Assembly (NCBI GenBank): GCA_963693315.1
Contig: OY856188.1
Location: 3,810,335 to 3,874,334 of the forward strand
Source of the DNA: Diogma glabrata
Lineage: Eukaryota > Arthropoda > Insecta > Diptera > Cylindrotomidae
DNA length: 64,000 nucleotides
Direction: 5' to 3'
Shown: piece after piece, positions 48,321 through 60,570 of the stretch
Layout: each line of letters starts with the position of its first letter
Position numbering within the stretch: position 1 is the stretch's first letter
Notes under the pieces: generated by a model
What the model was told of the DNA's origin: nothing
The model's input: only the letters and a program-made list of their open reading frames with translations
The model's database searches: none
Position numbers and translations under genes: made by a program

Positions 48321-48940
48321 GAAAATTATAATCAAAATTCCAAAAATATTGTTAAATTAAATAAAATCAAACTTTTTCAAAATTCCAAAAATATTCCAAA
48401 AATCAAAAATTAAAAATTTTTCAAAATTCTAAAAATATTCCCAAATTTCTTACAAAATCAAAAAATGAAACTTTTTTCAAGATTCTCAATATATATATAT
48501 ATATAAAATTCAAAAATTCTTTTTTTTTTAAATTCTAAAAATACTGCAAAAATTATAGCAAAATCAAAAATTGAAACATTTTCAAAATTCCAAAAATATT
48601 CTAAAAATTAGAATGAAATCAAATATTTAAACTTTTTCTAAATTCCGATAATATTCCAAAAATTTTTAAAAATTCAAACTTTTTCCAAAATTCTAAAAAT
48701 ATTGCAAAAACTATTATAAAATCAAAAATTGAAAATTTTTTAAAATTCCAAAAATTATAATAAAATTAAAAATTTTTCAAAATTCTAAAAATATTCCAAA
48801 AATTCTTACAAAATCAAAAATTAAAACTTTTACCGAAATTCTAAAAATATTGCAAAAATTATTACAAAATCAATAATACAAATTTTTTTTAAAATTCCAA
48901 AAATGTTTCAAAAACTATAACAAATTCAAAAATTTCCATG
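48321..48940. repeat. ~55-60-bp A-rich minisatellite of repeat R
   Basis: About ten degenerate units containing AAAATTCCAAAAATATTCC, AAAAATTATAACAAAATC and AAAAATTGAAACTTTTTC. The same array follows copy 2 of the repeat at 63560-64000. Confidence 0.88.
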
Positions 48941-51360
48941 TCCAATTTCATTTTCAATTACATTTACGTCATAAAAACAGCTACATTTTTTTTTTCCAAA
49001 AAATTGGCTAAAAAATAAATAAAATCATTTTTTGACACACTTGACAACATTTTTTTGACAAACTTATAATGCCATAATTCTCAATAATAATAAAAAATTT
49101 CATTTCAAACACACAATTTTATTTTTTTCCAAAAAATTTGGGAAAAAAATAAATAAAAATCTTTTTTTTGACACACTTGACAACATTTTTTTGACAAACT
49201 GATAATGCAATAATCTAGTGTTTGATCTTACATACCAATCCCTACTATCAAGATTTCTCCAAATTTGATGTTTCTACTCGTAATCACTTAAAATGAACGT
49301 TTTTTAAGCCAAAAATATGAAAATTTGCTATTATTGATACACATAATGATTTTTTTGACACACTTCCGGTACAGTTATCGAACACAGCGTCCTTTCGGAC
49401 CTGTCCCTCGAGTATACCTATTTTTAGAAAAAATAATTTTTGAAATCCCTCCAGCGGTTTTCTCTGCAGCGTAGGTAATAAAAGGTAAATTTAGGTAAAT
49501 TTTGACAATAGAATTTCATTGACGGCTCCTAAAATACTTTGGAGCCAAAATTTTAAAATTTGAATTAATATTTTAATTTCGTTAAGGGTTTCACCTAAAT
49601 TTTGATATTTATTTCGATTTATTTTTTTATGCAAATATCAATTTATTTACTATTGGGTTGAATTGAATTTTTTTCGGTGAACAAAATTTTTTTAAGTGGT
49701 TCGGAGATAGATGAAACTTGTAGAATGTAGACATTTGTGAGACAGAGACATTTGTAAATGAAGTGAGTAAGTGATTTTTTTAACACTCCTTTTGTCTTTC
49801 TTTACAAATTGTTATGTAGACTGGAGTATGATAACGTAAAGCAGTAAAGTTTCCGATTTATATAATGTCTGTTTTCTCATAATTCACAAATTTGCTTACC
49901 ACACGTAGTTCATAATAGTTTCTCATTCGTCCACAATCTATAGTCATATTTTCATATAGTTTCCGTTACATAAATTTGTTCTTAGCATAAAACCATTAAC
50001 AATAATATTTCCTTTGCAATATCCTATTATTGGTTCACACAACGTTTTCACCAGCATTACTTCACCATACTGCATAAATTTGAATTATCCGGACCCTAAC
50101 CGTAATTGCTCTAAATGTTTTCAAACCTCCAATAGCTGTGCATATTTGTCCAATCGACTCAATAGCTAAAAATTATTATCCTACAATCGGTTTTGTACTT
50201 GTCTTCGAAACGTATTGTATTTCTTATATGGGTATTTTTATCAATTTCTCTTTCCGTTATAGATCTAAATTTTACTGTAATACTGTTGTAAGCTATTATT
50301 TCATAATACATAAACGTCATAAAATCGGTTAAACTTACGTTTAAACCATTCTAATATATTAATATTTCTTCCCAAAGCGTTGGAAATAGCTTGTTTCGTG
50401 AAATCGTCTTACCATTTTATGTATTACAAAATAACAACCAGTATTTTTTTTCTTACGGAAAATGTTTTTTTCTTACGGAAATGCATATTTCCCCTACTAC
50501 GAAATTGGTAGCGATATTTTCGATATTAAATTACTATATAAGAGATGACTATACGATCTTTTGTCTCTTAAATCACTTATACCATTGTGACTCTGACTCT
50601 TGATCTGATTGTCTTATTGGATGAAGTTTGACAGTGGACGCAGTTCGAATTAAATTTATTTAGTCGATTTGTTGATTTTTAATTTACTTTTAATATACAA
50701 TTAAAAGAATTAATAGTTTAATTTTGAATTATTTTTATAAAATATACAAAAAAAAATAATTAATTATGTGTATGTGTTGTGCATAATTAAATTAAATCGG
50801 AAGAAAAAAATTAGCAAAATTTAAAGAATTGATTAGTAAATTTATGTTTCTTTTTTGTTGTGTCATAATGGCGGTCGATACGTCGATTTGTATGTTTCTA
50901 AATTCATTGAGTCCGATTAAAAGAATTAATAGTTTAATTTTGAAATCTTTTAATAAAATATAGAAGGAATAAAAAAATTAATATGTGTTTGTGCTGTGCA
51001 TAATTAAATTAAATAGAAAAAAAAAATTAGTAAAATTTATAGAATTAGAAGGTATACTAATTAGAAGGTATACTAATTTAATAAAGTTAATTAATAAATA
51101 ATTGTCAAATAAACTAGCGAAGAAAGGTAAAATATTTGTTTTTATGCCCTTTGAGGTTTAATATTTATTTTCACGATCATATTTGCCGCTTGAACAGTGA
51201 AAATTCTATTATAAATTTAGAAAACCACATGATGAGCGTAGTGATTTGGGTCCAGTTGGTAGTCAATAATACTGTTTTTAGTTGAATTAATATACATATC
51301 ACCAGACGTCGGTATAGGATCAGGAACAGTTTTTGGAATAGTTTTAAATCATATTCCACG
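48941..51360. other. AT-rich sequence with a short tandem duplication
   Basis: A ~140-bp segment with TTTTTTGACACACTTGACAA is duplicated in tandem (48985-49090 and 49125-49220). A second short duplication (TTTAATTTTGAA..TAATTAAATTAAAT) is at about 50700-51020. No gene seen. Confidence 0.5.
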
Positions 51361-51685
51361 TATACCTGATTCAACAATTATAGGTGTTTCAACATTTAGT
51401 CTGATTATTCCTGATTAGAAAATTATATATAGTTCAACCCTTATTCTACATTTAACTGATTCAACCATTATACATGTTTCAAAATTTTATTCTACGCATA
51501 CCTGCTTTAACCATTGTATGTATTTCAACATTTATTCGGAATACGCATGATTCGGCAATTATATATGTCAACTTTTAATCGACTTATACCTGATTCATCA
51601 ATTGTATAGTTCAACATTTATTCTGGAGATACCTGATACGACAATTATTTCAACATTTATTCTGAATATACCTGATTTCAACGGA
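51361..51685. repeat. ~45-bp degenerate tandem repeat
   Basis: Units with ATACCTGATTCAACAATTAT and TTTCAACATTTATTC; ACCTGAT-like starts at 51364, 51454, 51500, 51546, 51588, 51631 and 51670. Confidence 0.8.
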
Positions 51686-51689
51686 ACAG

Positions 51690-51862
51690 TTATATAAAGT
51701 TTCTTGCTATTACAACCGAATTCCAACGCAACATTTGTGCTATCACTACCGTATTTCAACGCAACATTTTCATAACATCTCTGCTATTATTACCGAATTT
51801 CAACGCAACATTTTTATAAATTTCTGGCTGATACTACCGACTTGCAACGCAACATTTTAATA
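51690..51862. repeat. ~55-bp tandem repeat, 3-4 units
   Basis: Units centred on CGAATTTCAACGCAACATTT and CTGCTATTACTACCG. Directly follows the 45-bp array and may derive from it (shared TTTCAAC.. core). Confidence 0.8.
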
Positions 51863-52905
51863 TTATTTATGCAATTTTGGCAATGACACCTTGCCTATAG
51901 GATTTCTCGCCGCTGATGGAGGGCTAAGACTTTAAGACTTCGAAGCCTGGAGGATATAATCATGGGGTGAGCGAATTTGGTTTATTTTATTTACTTTTTT
52001 TAACGTAGAGGTGTGAATGCGCGTGAAAGGGTGTACAAATGATTGAATGGGGGCTTGCTTGTCGATGCGTGTGTGTGTGTGAGCTGGCGATGCGTGTAGC
52101 GAGACACATTCAGTCTAAATCGGAAATGATTATAATCAAAATATGTGTGCTCCGAGGTAATACTTAGTTTTCCAAATACATTTCCTTTTTACTATATTAA
52201 ATTTTATTACTTAAATTTATTAATTTATATTTTTAAGTAATTAAAAATCAATCCCAAATAATATAAAAACCAGAGAAAAAAAAATAAATTCCTGTCATAT
52301 TTTATATTTACTAACCGTATTATACATTAACCAACTGTAAACTACAGGCAACTGTAAACTACAGGTATTTAATTAAATTGGTTTGGAAATATTTATTTAA
52401 CTTACCAATAAAATTATAACTTTTTGGAGCTGTAAATAATTTTCTTTGTTAATTTCGTATGGTTTCAACCATTTTTTGAAAATGTTATCAATAAAGAAAA
52501 AGGGAAATAAATAATAAAGACTTTCAATATAGCGTGTGACGTTCTCCCATGCTCTAAGATTGGATTCTCGGTTTACCAGCAATGGCAGTGGTGTACAAGC
52601 TGTATCATATTGATCAGATGACAGCAATACAACTTATGTTTGATTACTACCATTTGCGGTACTTGCTGCGGGTCTTTGAGCTTAATGGTCTTGCTTCGCA
52701 GTCTGAGTGTGTGGGTGAATGTTAGCATGTATGAAGCGTGAGTGTGTGGGCGTATGGGAATGATTGTGGGGGTTGGACGCGCTGATAGTGGTTCTTTCGC
52801 AAAAGAGGTCGCCAGAGTTTCATTTTTCCATTCGTTTTGTTTCCACTTCTGTTTATTCACGTAATTTGCGTACATTTCTTTTTTGTTGTTTCGTGTTTTT
52901 TTTCT
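51863..52905. other. Unassigned sequence
   Basis: No gene recognised. Slightly GC-richer parts at 51890-52110 and 52560-52830 contain GTGTGTGTGTGAG-like tracts and could be decayed LTR or UTR sequence; I cannot support that. Frames at 52397-52627 and 52573-52875 have no domain. Confidence 0.3.
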
Positions 52906-52911
52906 CTTAAA

Positions 52912-53062
52912 GCAGGCTACAGACCTTCAATCAATTTGTCAATCAATTGAAAACGAATATATACGAAATAAAATTTAGGGGATTTTACACTAAATTTTAT
53001 TTCGTTTGTTTTCGTTTTTGAATTGATTGACAAATTGATTGAAGGTCTGTATCCTGCTTATC
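52912..53062. mobile_element. ~150-bp palindromic MITE
   Basis: AAGCAGGCTACAGACCTTCA through ATTTGTCAATCAATT is repeated in reverse as AATTGATTGACAAAT...GGTCTGTATCCTGCTT. Arms are about 68 bp with a ~10-bp centre. A target duplication could not be fixed. Confidence 0.8.
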
Positions 53063-53299
53063 GTTTTTGTGAACTTGGGCAATTCCATTTGATATTGTAT
53101 AGCGGGGGCCGTTAAATTCGTCTATAACTTTTTTATTTATGTTCCGAAAAATCCCAAGAATCTTTAAAAATTAAAGTTACACTAATATCAGTAGCGAAAA
53201 TTTGAAATAAATCAAAATTCGAATAAAAAAGCCTTAGGCTCCAGAAAGTTTTTTAGCGTATTAATATATAAGATACCACTAAACACAAAAAAAATATCA

Positions 53300-53585
53300 T
53301 TTAGGCTGTCAATACCTGCGCTAGGTGTTGGTTTTAAATGCAACCAACTAGAATTTTGCCTCACACAGTTGACCCTAGATGAAAATACTTTCTATTTTAT
53401 CATCAGTTGATGAAGAGAAAATAACCTTGCTTGTGAGACTATTACGCAAAAAAATGCCTACACCTGCACCAGCAACCCGACTAAAATGACCGTTACGGTG
53501 GTATTTGAAACCAGAAGTTTTGTGAGAGCAGCAGGAGTTTTAGTTTTATACCAAATTTCAGAGGCGACTATTTGATTTAGCGTAT
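53300..53585 (-). pseudogene. LINE endonuclease fragment
   Basis: Minus-strand frames read QIVASEIWYKTKTPA, then SGFKYHRNGHFSRVAGAGVG, IFLRNSLTSKVIFSSS and IESIFI. This is the SETW ... F..DR....GGGV.IY.R..L.......... E...I.I part of the endonuclease of jockey/CR1-like LINEs; the Glu of SEIW corresponds to a catalytic residue. Two stops and one frameshift. No RT sequence adjoins it. Confidence 0.7.
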
Positions 53586-53589
53586 GGTT

Positions 53590-54229
53590 TTTCTTTGTGA
53601 TACATAAACATTACAAATTAAAATTAATAAAATTTAAAAACAAAACATGAATGCACTTTAAATGAGCTAACAATCGATTTGATTGCGCGTCTCTTAGTTA
53701 AAAGGGAAAAAGTCAAACATTGGAGCATTGGACATTATTACATTTGAACATTAGATATTTACATCGAGTGATTCTATCCATGCAACTGTTTCATTTTCGA
53801 ATGTTTCACTTTCGAGTTAATTGCAAAAAATATTATGTTGTTGTGGAGTAAGGTAAGCTCACCACTAACAACAGTAGAGGAAATAGTCGTAGGCGTTGAA
53901 CAAATCTTGATATTGTTATAATCCATAGACAAGTTTTTTGATTGCGATATTAAAACTGGATTTACGAAAGGCGAGTTCAATTGCCAAGGAGCCTAAAGTT
54001 TTGAAGTATTAGCTGAATTACGCTGGTTAGATACTCCTATGACAATATTAGACAGACTTTGATAAGAAAAATTCAGAAAAAAAATATTGCGACGCTGATG
54101 CACAGGCTGACTTCACCACAGCTCTGGAAACATAGTGTTCTGGATATATAATGAGCTAATATCCATCAAATACTTTAATTAAAAGCTAACCAATATTATG
54201 GACTTCGTAGTTCTAAAAAAATTTTATCG
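53590..54229. other. AT-rich spacer, no gene
   Basis: Nothing recognised. Confidence 0.35.
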
Positions 54230-56870
54230 GAAGTTACAAAGCGGAAGTTAGGATGCAGAACTGTTGTAAACCGTACTAAATGTGTATGTACCAAATTTCA
54301 TCCAACTCGATTATCAGGTACAGAAGTTATTGAGCTTCCAAAATAACAGGTGCTTGAAGGACCCCCTACCACTTTGTTCACTATCGTTAAAAAAACTAAT
54401 CAGTTCCTTGCCATACATATTTGCATCTTTTGCAAAGTGTAATCAAAATTACTTAACGAACGAATGTTGTATGCTTCCAACAAACATTGAAACAATAAAC
54501 AGGTGTTCGGGAGGACCCCACCACTTATCCCAATATTGTCCAAAAACTAGTCAATTCTTTGTCAATAAAGTCTTTATCTTTTATCAAAGTGCCATTAAAA
54601 TTGATTAATGAATGAAATCTGTATGCTCCCAACAAACTTTAAAAACCAAGTGTGAAAAGTCAGCAGTTGTATGGTAGATCCCCCGCCACTATGATCAATG
54701 TGTCCCAAAATACGATACTTATCTTCTTACACTAATTGAAACCTTTCCATAAGTTTTATCATAATCACTTCATTATTGTAGGCTGTAGTGTGCATAAAGA
54801 TACTGAAAAAACTGCCAACAATTAAAAAAAAATTTTTTTTTACCGGAAGTAAAAAACCGGAAGTTGGGATGCAGAATTTTTGTAAATCATACTAAATGCT
54901 TATGTGCAAAGTTTCATCCAATTCGATGATCAGGTACAGATGTTATTGAGCTTTAAAAAAGAGAGGTGTATGGGACACCCCCCACCACTTTGTTCACTAT
55001 CGCTCAAAACCTAATCAGTTCTTTGCCATAAATGTTTGCATTTTTTCCCAAAGTGTCATCAAAATTGGTTCACGAACGAATGCTGTGTGCTCCCAACAAA
55101 CATTGAAAAAATGATGACACAGTAAACAGGTGTTCGGGAGACCCCGTACCACTTATCCCAATATTGTCCAAAAACTAATCAGTTCTTTGTCATTTAAATT
55201 TCCATCTTTTTCCAAAGTGTCATTAGAATTGATTAATGAATGAAGTCTGTATGCTCCCAACAAACTTTAAAAACAAAGTGTGAAAAGTCAGCAGTTATAT
55301 GGTAGACCCCCCGCCACTTTGATCAATGTGTCCCAAAAGATGATAATTATCTTCTTACACTAATTGAAACCTGTCCATAAGTTTTATCATAATCACTTCA
55401 TTATTGTAGGCTGTAGTGTGCATAAGGACACTGAAAAAACTTCAAAAAAGTACACAAAATTTTTTTTTACCGGCAGTGAAAAACCGGAAGTTGGGATGCA
55501 GAACTATTTTAAACCGTACTACATACTCATGTACCAAGTTTCATCCAATTCGCTTATTAGGTACAGAAGTTATAGAGCTTTCAAAAAAACAGGTGCTCCA
55601 GGGACCCCCCCACCACTTTGTTCAGTATCGCTTAAAAACTAATCAGTTCTTTGCCATACATGTTTGCATCTTTTTCCAAAGTGTCATCAAAATTCGTTCA
55701 CGAACGAATGCTGTGTGCTCCCAACAAACATTGAAAAAAGTGTGACACATTAAACAGGTGTTCGGGAGGACCCTCACCACTTATTCCAATATTATCCAAA
55801 AACTAATCAGTTCTTTGTTACTTAAGTCTCTATCTTTTTCCAAAGTGTCATTAAAATAAATTAATGAATGAAGTCTATATGCTCCCAACAAACTTAAAAA
55901 CAAAGTGTGAAAAGTCAGCATTTGTATGGTAGACCCCCCACCACTTTGATCAATGTGTCCCAAAAGATGATAATTATCTTTTTACACTAATTGGAACCCT
56001 ATTCCATAAGTTTCATCATAATCACTTCATTATTGTAGGCTGTATTGTAGGCTGTAGTGCATAAAAACACTGAAAAAACTTCAAAAAAGTACAAAAAAAT
56101 TTTTTTTACCGGAAGTGAAAAACCGGAACGGATCCCAACGATGCAGAACTATTTTAAACCGTACTACATACTCATGTACCAAGTTTCATCCAATTCGCTT
56201 ATCAGGTACAGAAGTTATAGAGCTTTCAAAAAAACAGGTGCTCCAGGGACCCCCCACCACTTTGTTCACTATCGCTCAAAAACTAATCAGTTCTTTGTCA
56301 TACATGTTTGCGTCTTTTTCCAAAGTGTCATCAAAATTCATTCACGAATGAATGTTTTATGCTCCCAACAAACATAAAAACTTTGTGGAAAAAACCACCT
56401 GTCGTATGGTGGGCCCCCAACCCTTTATCCAATGGGCTCCAAAAGCTGATAAAACCTTTTCATGTTATTTAAAAGCTTTTCGCAATGTTTCATGAAAATC
56501 GATCGGTAATTGTAGGCTACAGTAGGGATAAACACCTGAAAAAAAAAACTTTTTAACCGGAAATGACAAACCGGAAGTGACAAACCGGAAGTTGGTATGC
56601 AGAAATATTGGAAACAATACTAAAACCTTATATACTAAGTTTCAATAAGATCATAGCCCGGAATCAGAAGTTATTCAAGATTTAAACTTAGAGGTGTTCG
56701 GGAGACCCCTCGCCATTTTGTCCAAATTTGAAATGAATCCAAATCTTCCATTTTCAAGTGAACCTGTATCATTTGCCAAAGTTTCATCAAGATCCTATGA
56801 AGAAAACTCAGCAACCCACCCACCCACCCACCAACCCACACACAGACGTACACCAAATTTTTTTTTTGGC
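54230..56870 (+). repeat. ~620-bp tandem repeat, four full units and a diverged fifth
   Basis: Units are marked by ACCGGAAGTTGGGATGCAGAA at 54240, 54857, 55484, 56123 (altered to CGGAACGGATCC) and 56585, giving spacings of about 617, 627, 639 and 462 bp. Each unit holds several phrases of the kind AAGTTTCATC(A/C)AA.TCG and ACCCCCCACCACTTTGTTCA. The last unit is the most diverged and runs into a (CCCA)n tract at 56815-56840. Neighbouring units are very similar, suggesting recent expansion or homogenisation. Short open frames through it are not conserved between units and are not genes. Confidence 0.92.
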
Positions 56871-58055
56871 TATTTAGATAGAGGATGGTCCAAAACAAAA
56901 GAAAAAATAAAATTTGGGGTATGTAAGATTTTTTTTTTCACGATAGATTGCATTACTTCACACAATTTAAAATTGTGGTGAAGTAAAAATAATCGACAAG
57001 CGTTACATTACAAGTTTGCACTTGTTGAATTTTGATTGGAAAAAAATCGTTTTTAGAGTAATCTGAAATTATTAATGTCGGTTGTTTGACTATTAAATCG
57101 TTGTTTTTACTATGAGGAATTGTTTTTCTTTCCCGATAGACTCTCCCATCTACTCCAAGAATTAGTACAGTTCACAATCTTCTGTGTATAGCAAATTCTC
57201 ACAAATGCCTTTTCATGGCGGTTTATTCCACTCAAATAGTATGTCTTAAATGGAAACAAGAGTATTTTCTTCAATTTTTTTTTAAAAATCCCTCAATACT
57301 AGCTAACAGTTGAAACCAAAACATGTACGGTAAGTTTGAGCATAATCGAGTCATAATAACGGGTCTAAGAATGTCAACATGTTTTGTCGATTAGTGGTAA
57401 CCAGTACGGTTATCTTTGCTTACCATTAATCGATTAAATACTCGAGAATAAAACCCAACGTCATTTTTATTAGTTTTAAATAGAACTACCACAATACCTT
57501 TCAATACTTTTACACATACTTATTTCAATAAATAAAATATTCAAGTTTATTTGTTATCACATCAACGTTATTTATTTTATCACAAATAAATCGAATGTGT
57601 TAAATTTTAAAATGAACATAAAATTATGGAAAAAACACATAAATAAAAATATTGTCGCGCTAGACGCAAATAAAAATCTGCTGTTCGTGTTCTTTATTGT
57701 TTAAGTAATAAGTTTGTCTTCTAAAGTTAATATAATAAAAAAATAAGATTTGAGGGAGATAAACAGAAAACATATGATTTGTTTTTTTTTATATTGTTTA
57801 CATTAGACAATAATTTTCATAAGCAGCAGCAGCAATCTGTTACCAATATTAAAATAAAAATTCGAAATATTATTGTTATACGATATAATAAAAGTTTACA
57901 GAAAGAAAATTATCTTTTATTGTTGGAATTTTTTTTAAGGACGTGGCGGCTATAATGATATGGTTGCTTTTAACATATAGAGTATAGACAATAGTTGTAC
58001 ATGATATTTCCATATTGTACAGTACATGATATTTCCCTATATTACTTTTACATTA
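56871..58055. other. AT-rich sequence with one small hairpin
   Basis: No gene. TCGATTAGTGGTAA at 57387-57400 pairs (13 of 14) with TTACCATTAATCGA at 57420-57433. Confidence 0.4.
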
Positions 58056-58720
58056 CCCCTACCCCTTTGGTCCAATTTCACCCAAAATCTTTCAAAACTA
58101 CACCAAAAGCTTATGAACGGAGTTTCATTAAAACCAAATGACATGACTTAAAGTTTTAAATAAACAAGGGTTGGAAAACCCTTTCCCTCTTTATCAATTT
58201 TTTTTTTAAAGCAATCAGTTGAGTAACAAGACCAAGAGTTAGACTTTTAAATAAACATTTATATGAGAATGCCACCCACCCCCACTTTGTCCAAATTTAC
58301 CCAAGCTCTAACAACTATAGAAAAACACAACAAAAGCTGAATCAAAATCGAATTACAGGACATAAAGTTATTAAATTTTTAAATTAAAATTTCTATGGCA
58401 ATACTCCTCCAGTTTGTCCAAGTATGACCAAAAGCTTTGAAAACTTATATATCAGTCCCACCACGATCTTTTGCACTAAGTTTCATCAAAATCAAAATAT
58501 ATAACTTAAAGTTATTAAAGTTTCAAATAAAAAAGTGTTCTGGACCCGTACCCCCCTTCCTTTTGAGTCAAAACCTTTTCAGATTACCTCCTCCAGCCAA
58601 CGAAAAAAAAAATTGAAATCAGTCAAGAAGTTTTCGCATTTTCATCGCACATCCATTTTCAACTAAATTTATAGCCCCGTAATCCTTTAAACCCCTAACC
58701 CTATAACCTCATGTCCTTAT
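58056..58720. repeat. Degenerate ~150-190-bp repeat related in style to the 620-bp array
   Basis: Four loosely similar units with CACTTTGTCCAAATTTACCC, ACAAAAGCTGAATCAAAATC, and CATAAAGTTATTAAA phrases at about 58060, 58270, 58400 and 58540. Not clearly homologous to the 54-57 kb units but of the same phrase type (GTTTCATCAAAATC). Confidence 0.55.
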
Positions 58721-59215
58721 GACCCTAATAAAAAAACCACCCCGTAAAATAGCGACAAAAGAAAATTTCGGTCTGGTGGTCTGACTAGGTGTACCATATG
58801 TTTTACTGCAGGTCAGTTTTACCTCAGCATCCTGGCCAGGCTTTTGACATAACCTCAAAAATTCCAACAATTACAAAAAAAAAGTTCTCTTCTCCGGAAA
58901 TCAGCCAGAACAGGCATTCTTCCACTTATTTTCTCATGTAGATCGACCCACATATCCAGAGTAGTAACTCACCTGTGTATACAACCAGGGCACGCACATA
59001 GGACGGTTCCGTTATACGGCTAAGTCCCTGGATTACGATATTCATGCCGCTATGGCAAGCACGGGTAGGTTACTACTTTTTAGGAAGCATGAAATCAGCA
59101 CTCCAGTATCGGCGGCTGGTCAGGGTAGGGGTTTGAGTTTGGATAATGTGAGAATTCAAAACTGAGCCCCAAACACCATCAGCAGAAAAATGTTAAATCG
59201 TTAAATTAAGTACTC
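58721..59215. other. Unassigned, GC-richer sequence
   Basis: Moderately GC-rich stretch without recognised gene; possibly untranslated part of the TE-associated fragment that follows. Confidence 0.3.
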
Positions 59216-59590
59216 GGTTCCAGGAATATGGAAACAGCTTCAAAATAAAGACGAATACTTCTTCTGTAAGTTCTGTGATTTCAAGGTACCGGTTTTGGGT
59301 GCATCAGTAACTGTTCCAGTAACAGCTGTTAGAAACATGATCTAACATGATACTACAACTTCCAAATCGATGGATGAAGTGATGGACGTCGACGAAGAGT
59401 CTTTGCCTAATGTCGATAATGACGATGGTGACGAAGATCTCATTGATACCCAAACTCCAACCCCAGTCTAGGTTAACTGATCTTGTGCGAGATTTAGGAT
59501 TACCTAGAGATGGTTCTAACTTTTTAGTCTCTTTCCTAAGGGACAACAATCTTTTGGAGCCAACGACAAAATATCTTTTTATAGAAAAAG
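59216..59590 (+). pseudogene. TE-associated protein fragment (zinc-finger-like start, RDLGLP motif)
   Basis: One plus-strand frame encodes FFCKFCDFKVPVLGASV at about 59256-59306, then, after a stop, an acidic stretch MDEVMDVDEESLPNVDNDD (59370-59430). A one-base shift leads to RLTDLVRDLGLPRDGSNFLV, FLRDNNLLEPTTK and a Lys/Phe-rich end at 59588. The L..L.RDL.L....A..L.S.L...NLL segment is one I know from multi-copy insect proteins believed to be transposon-borne. Stops and a frameshift indicate a dead copy. Function of the family is not known to me. Confidence 0.55.
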
Positions 59591-59884
59591 GTAAGCCGAA
59601 CTTTGCAATTATTTTTCAAAAGATAAAAATTCTTCGCTAGTATATAGTATAAAAAATATGAAAATACAGACATTCTCTCACAAAAAATACAGGATGAAGT
59701 TCACAATTGACGAAATTGCGGAAATTTAAAAATAATAACGATGTTGCTGGGTCAACAATAAGGGTTCACCAAGTTTCCATGTTATTTGTGTTTGTGGGAC
59801 AGCACAGATCACACACACCATTTTATTAATGAATATTCTTTTTCCTCTTCTTCACATAAAACTAGGTCCCACACTGGAAAAAAA

Positions 59885-60570
59885 AGTCAGGCAAGTGCGA
59901 ATATAATTCGCTCGCTGAGGGTTCCGTGTATATAATATTTGAGAAAAAAAAACAGTTTTTGTTAGTATAGTTTCACGTTTATTTGAAATTATAAACTAGT
60001 AAAAAAAATTTTAGTTTCGATTTAACAAAATCCCTACACCCATGAATTTTTAAAATTTTTTCTTTTGTTCGTAGATAAGGGGGGGACAAAAAAAAATTTT
60101 ACATTTTTGAAAATAAGACGAAAATTGTACTCTCAAAAATTACAAAAAACACTCTTTTGCACTACAAAAAAAAAATCACCTTTCATATGACACCCCACAT
60201 GCCATAATTCAAAACTAATTATTTTTCAAAATTTCTACGTTAATCACCGTCTAATGAACATTTAAAATTATAACAACCAAAAAAAGTTTTAGTTTCGATT
60301 TAGCAAAATTCCTACACACATAAATTTTTTTTAAATTTTTTCTTTTGTAATGTTCGAAGTTAAGGGGGGAAGGGGGGGGAGTACAAAAAAAACCACTCGC
60401 TTTTGGTAATAACTCAAAAACCAAGCGGTTGAAAATTTAATAAAAATTTTTTTTGAAATACTTCCATTTCTTTCGATTTTTCTAGACCAAACTCGATTCC
60501 TTAAAAAAAAACGATTGTTTTACTATCTCTTTATCTATGTACCGTTTTTACTTATTCAAAGTACGGAACC
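59885..60570. repeat. Repeat with GGGTTCCGT ends and an internal duplication
   Basis: GCTGAGGGTTCCGTGTATA at about 59913 faces TACGGAACCCTAAAA at 60561. Between them a ~90-bp segment (TTTTAGTTTCGATTTA..AAAATTCCTACAC) occurs twice, at 60005-60095 and 60281-60390, each followed by a GGGGGG run. The paired GGGTTCCGTA ends suggest an inserted element. Confidence 0.6.

Noticed and set aside
52573..52875. 100-aa minus-strand frame
   Set aside because: Contains His/Thr-rich translation of GTGTG-type tracts and no recognised domain.
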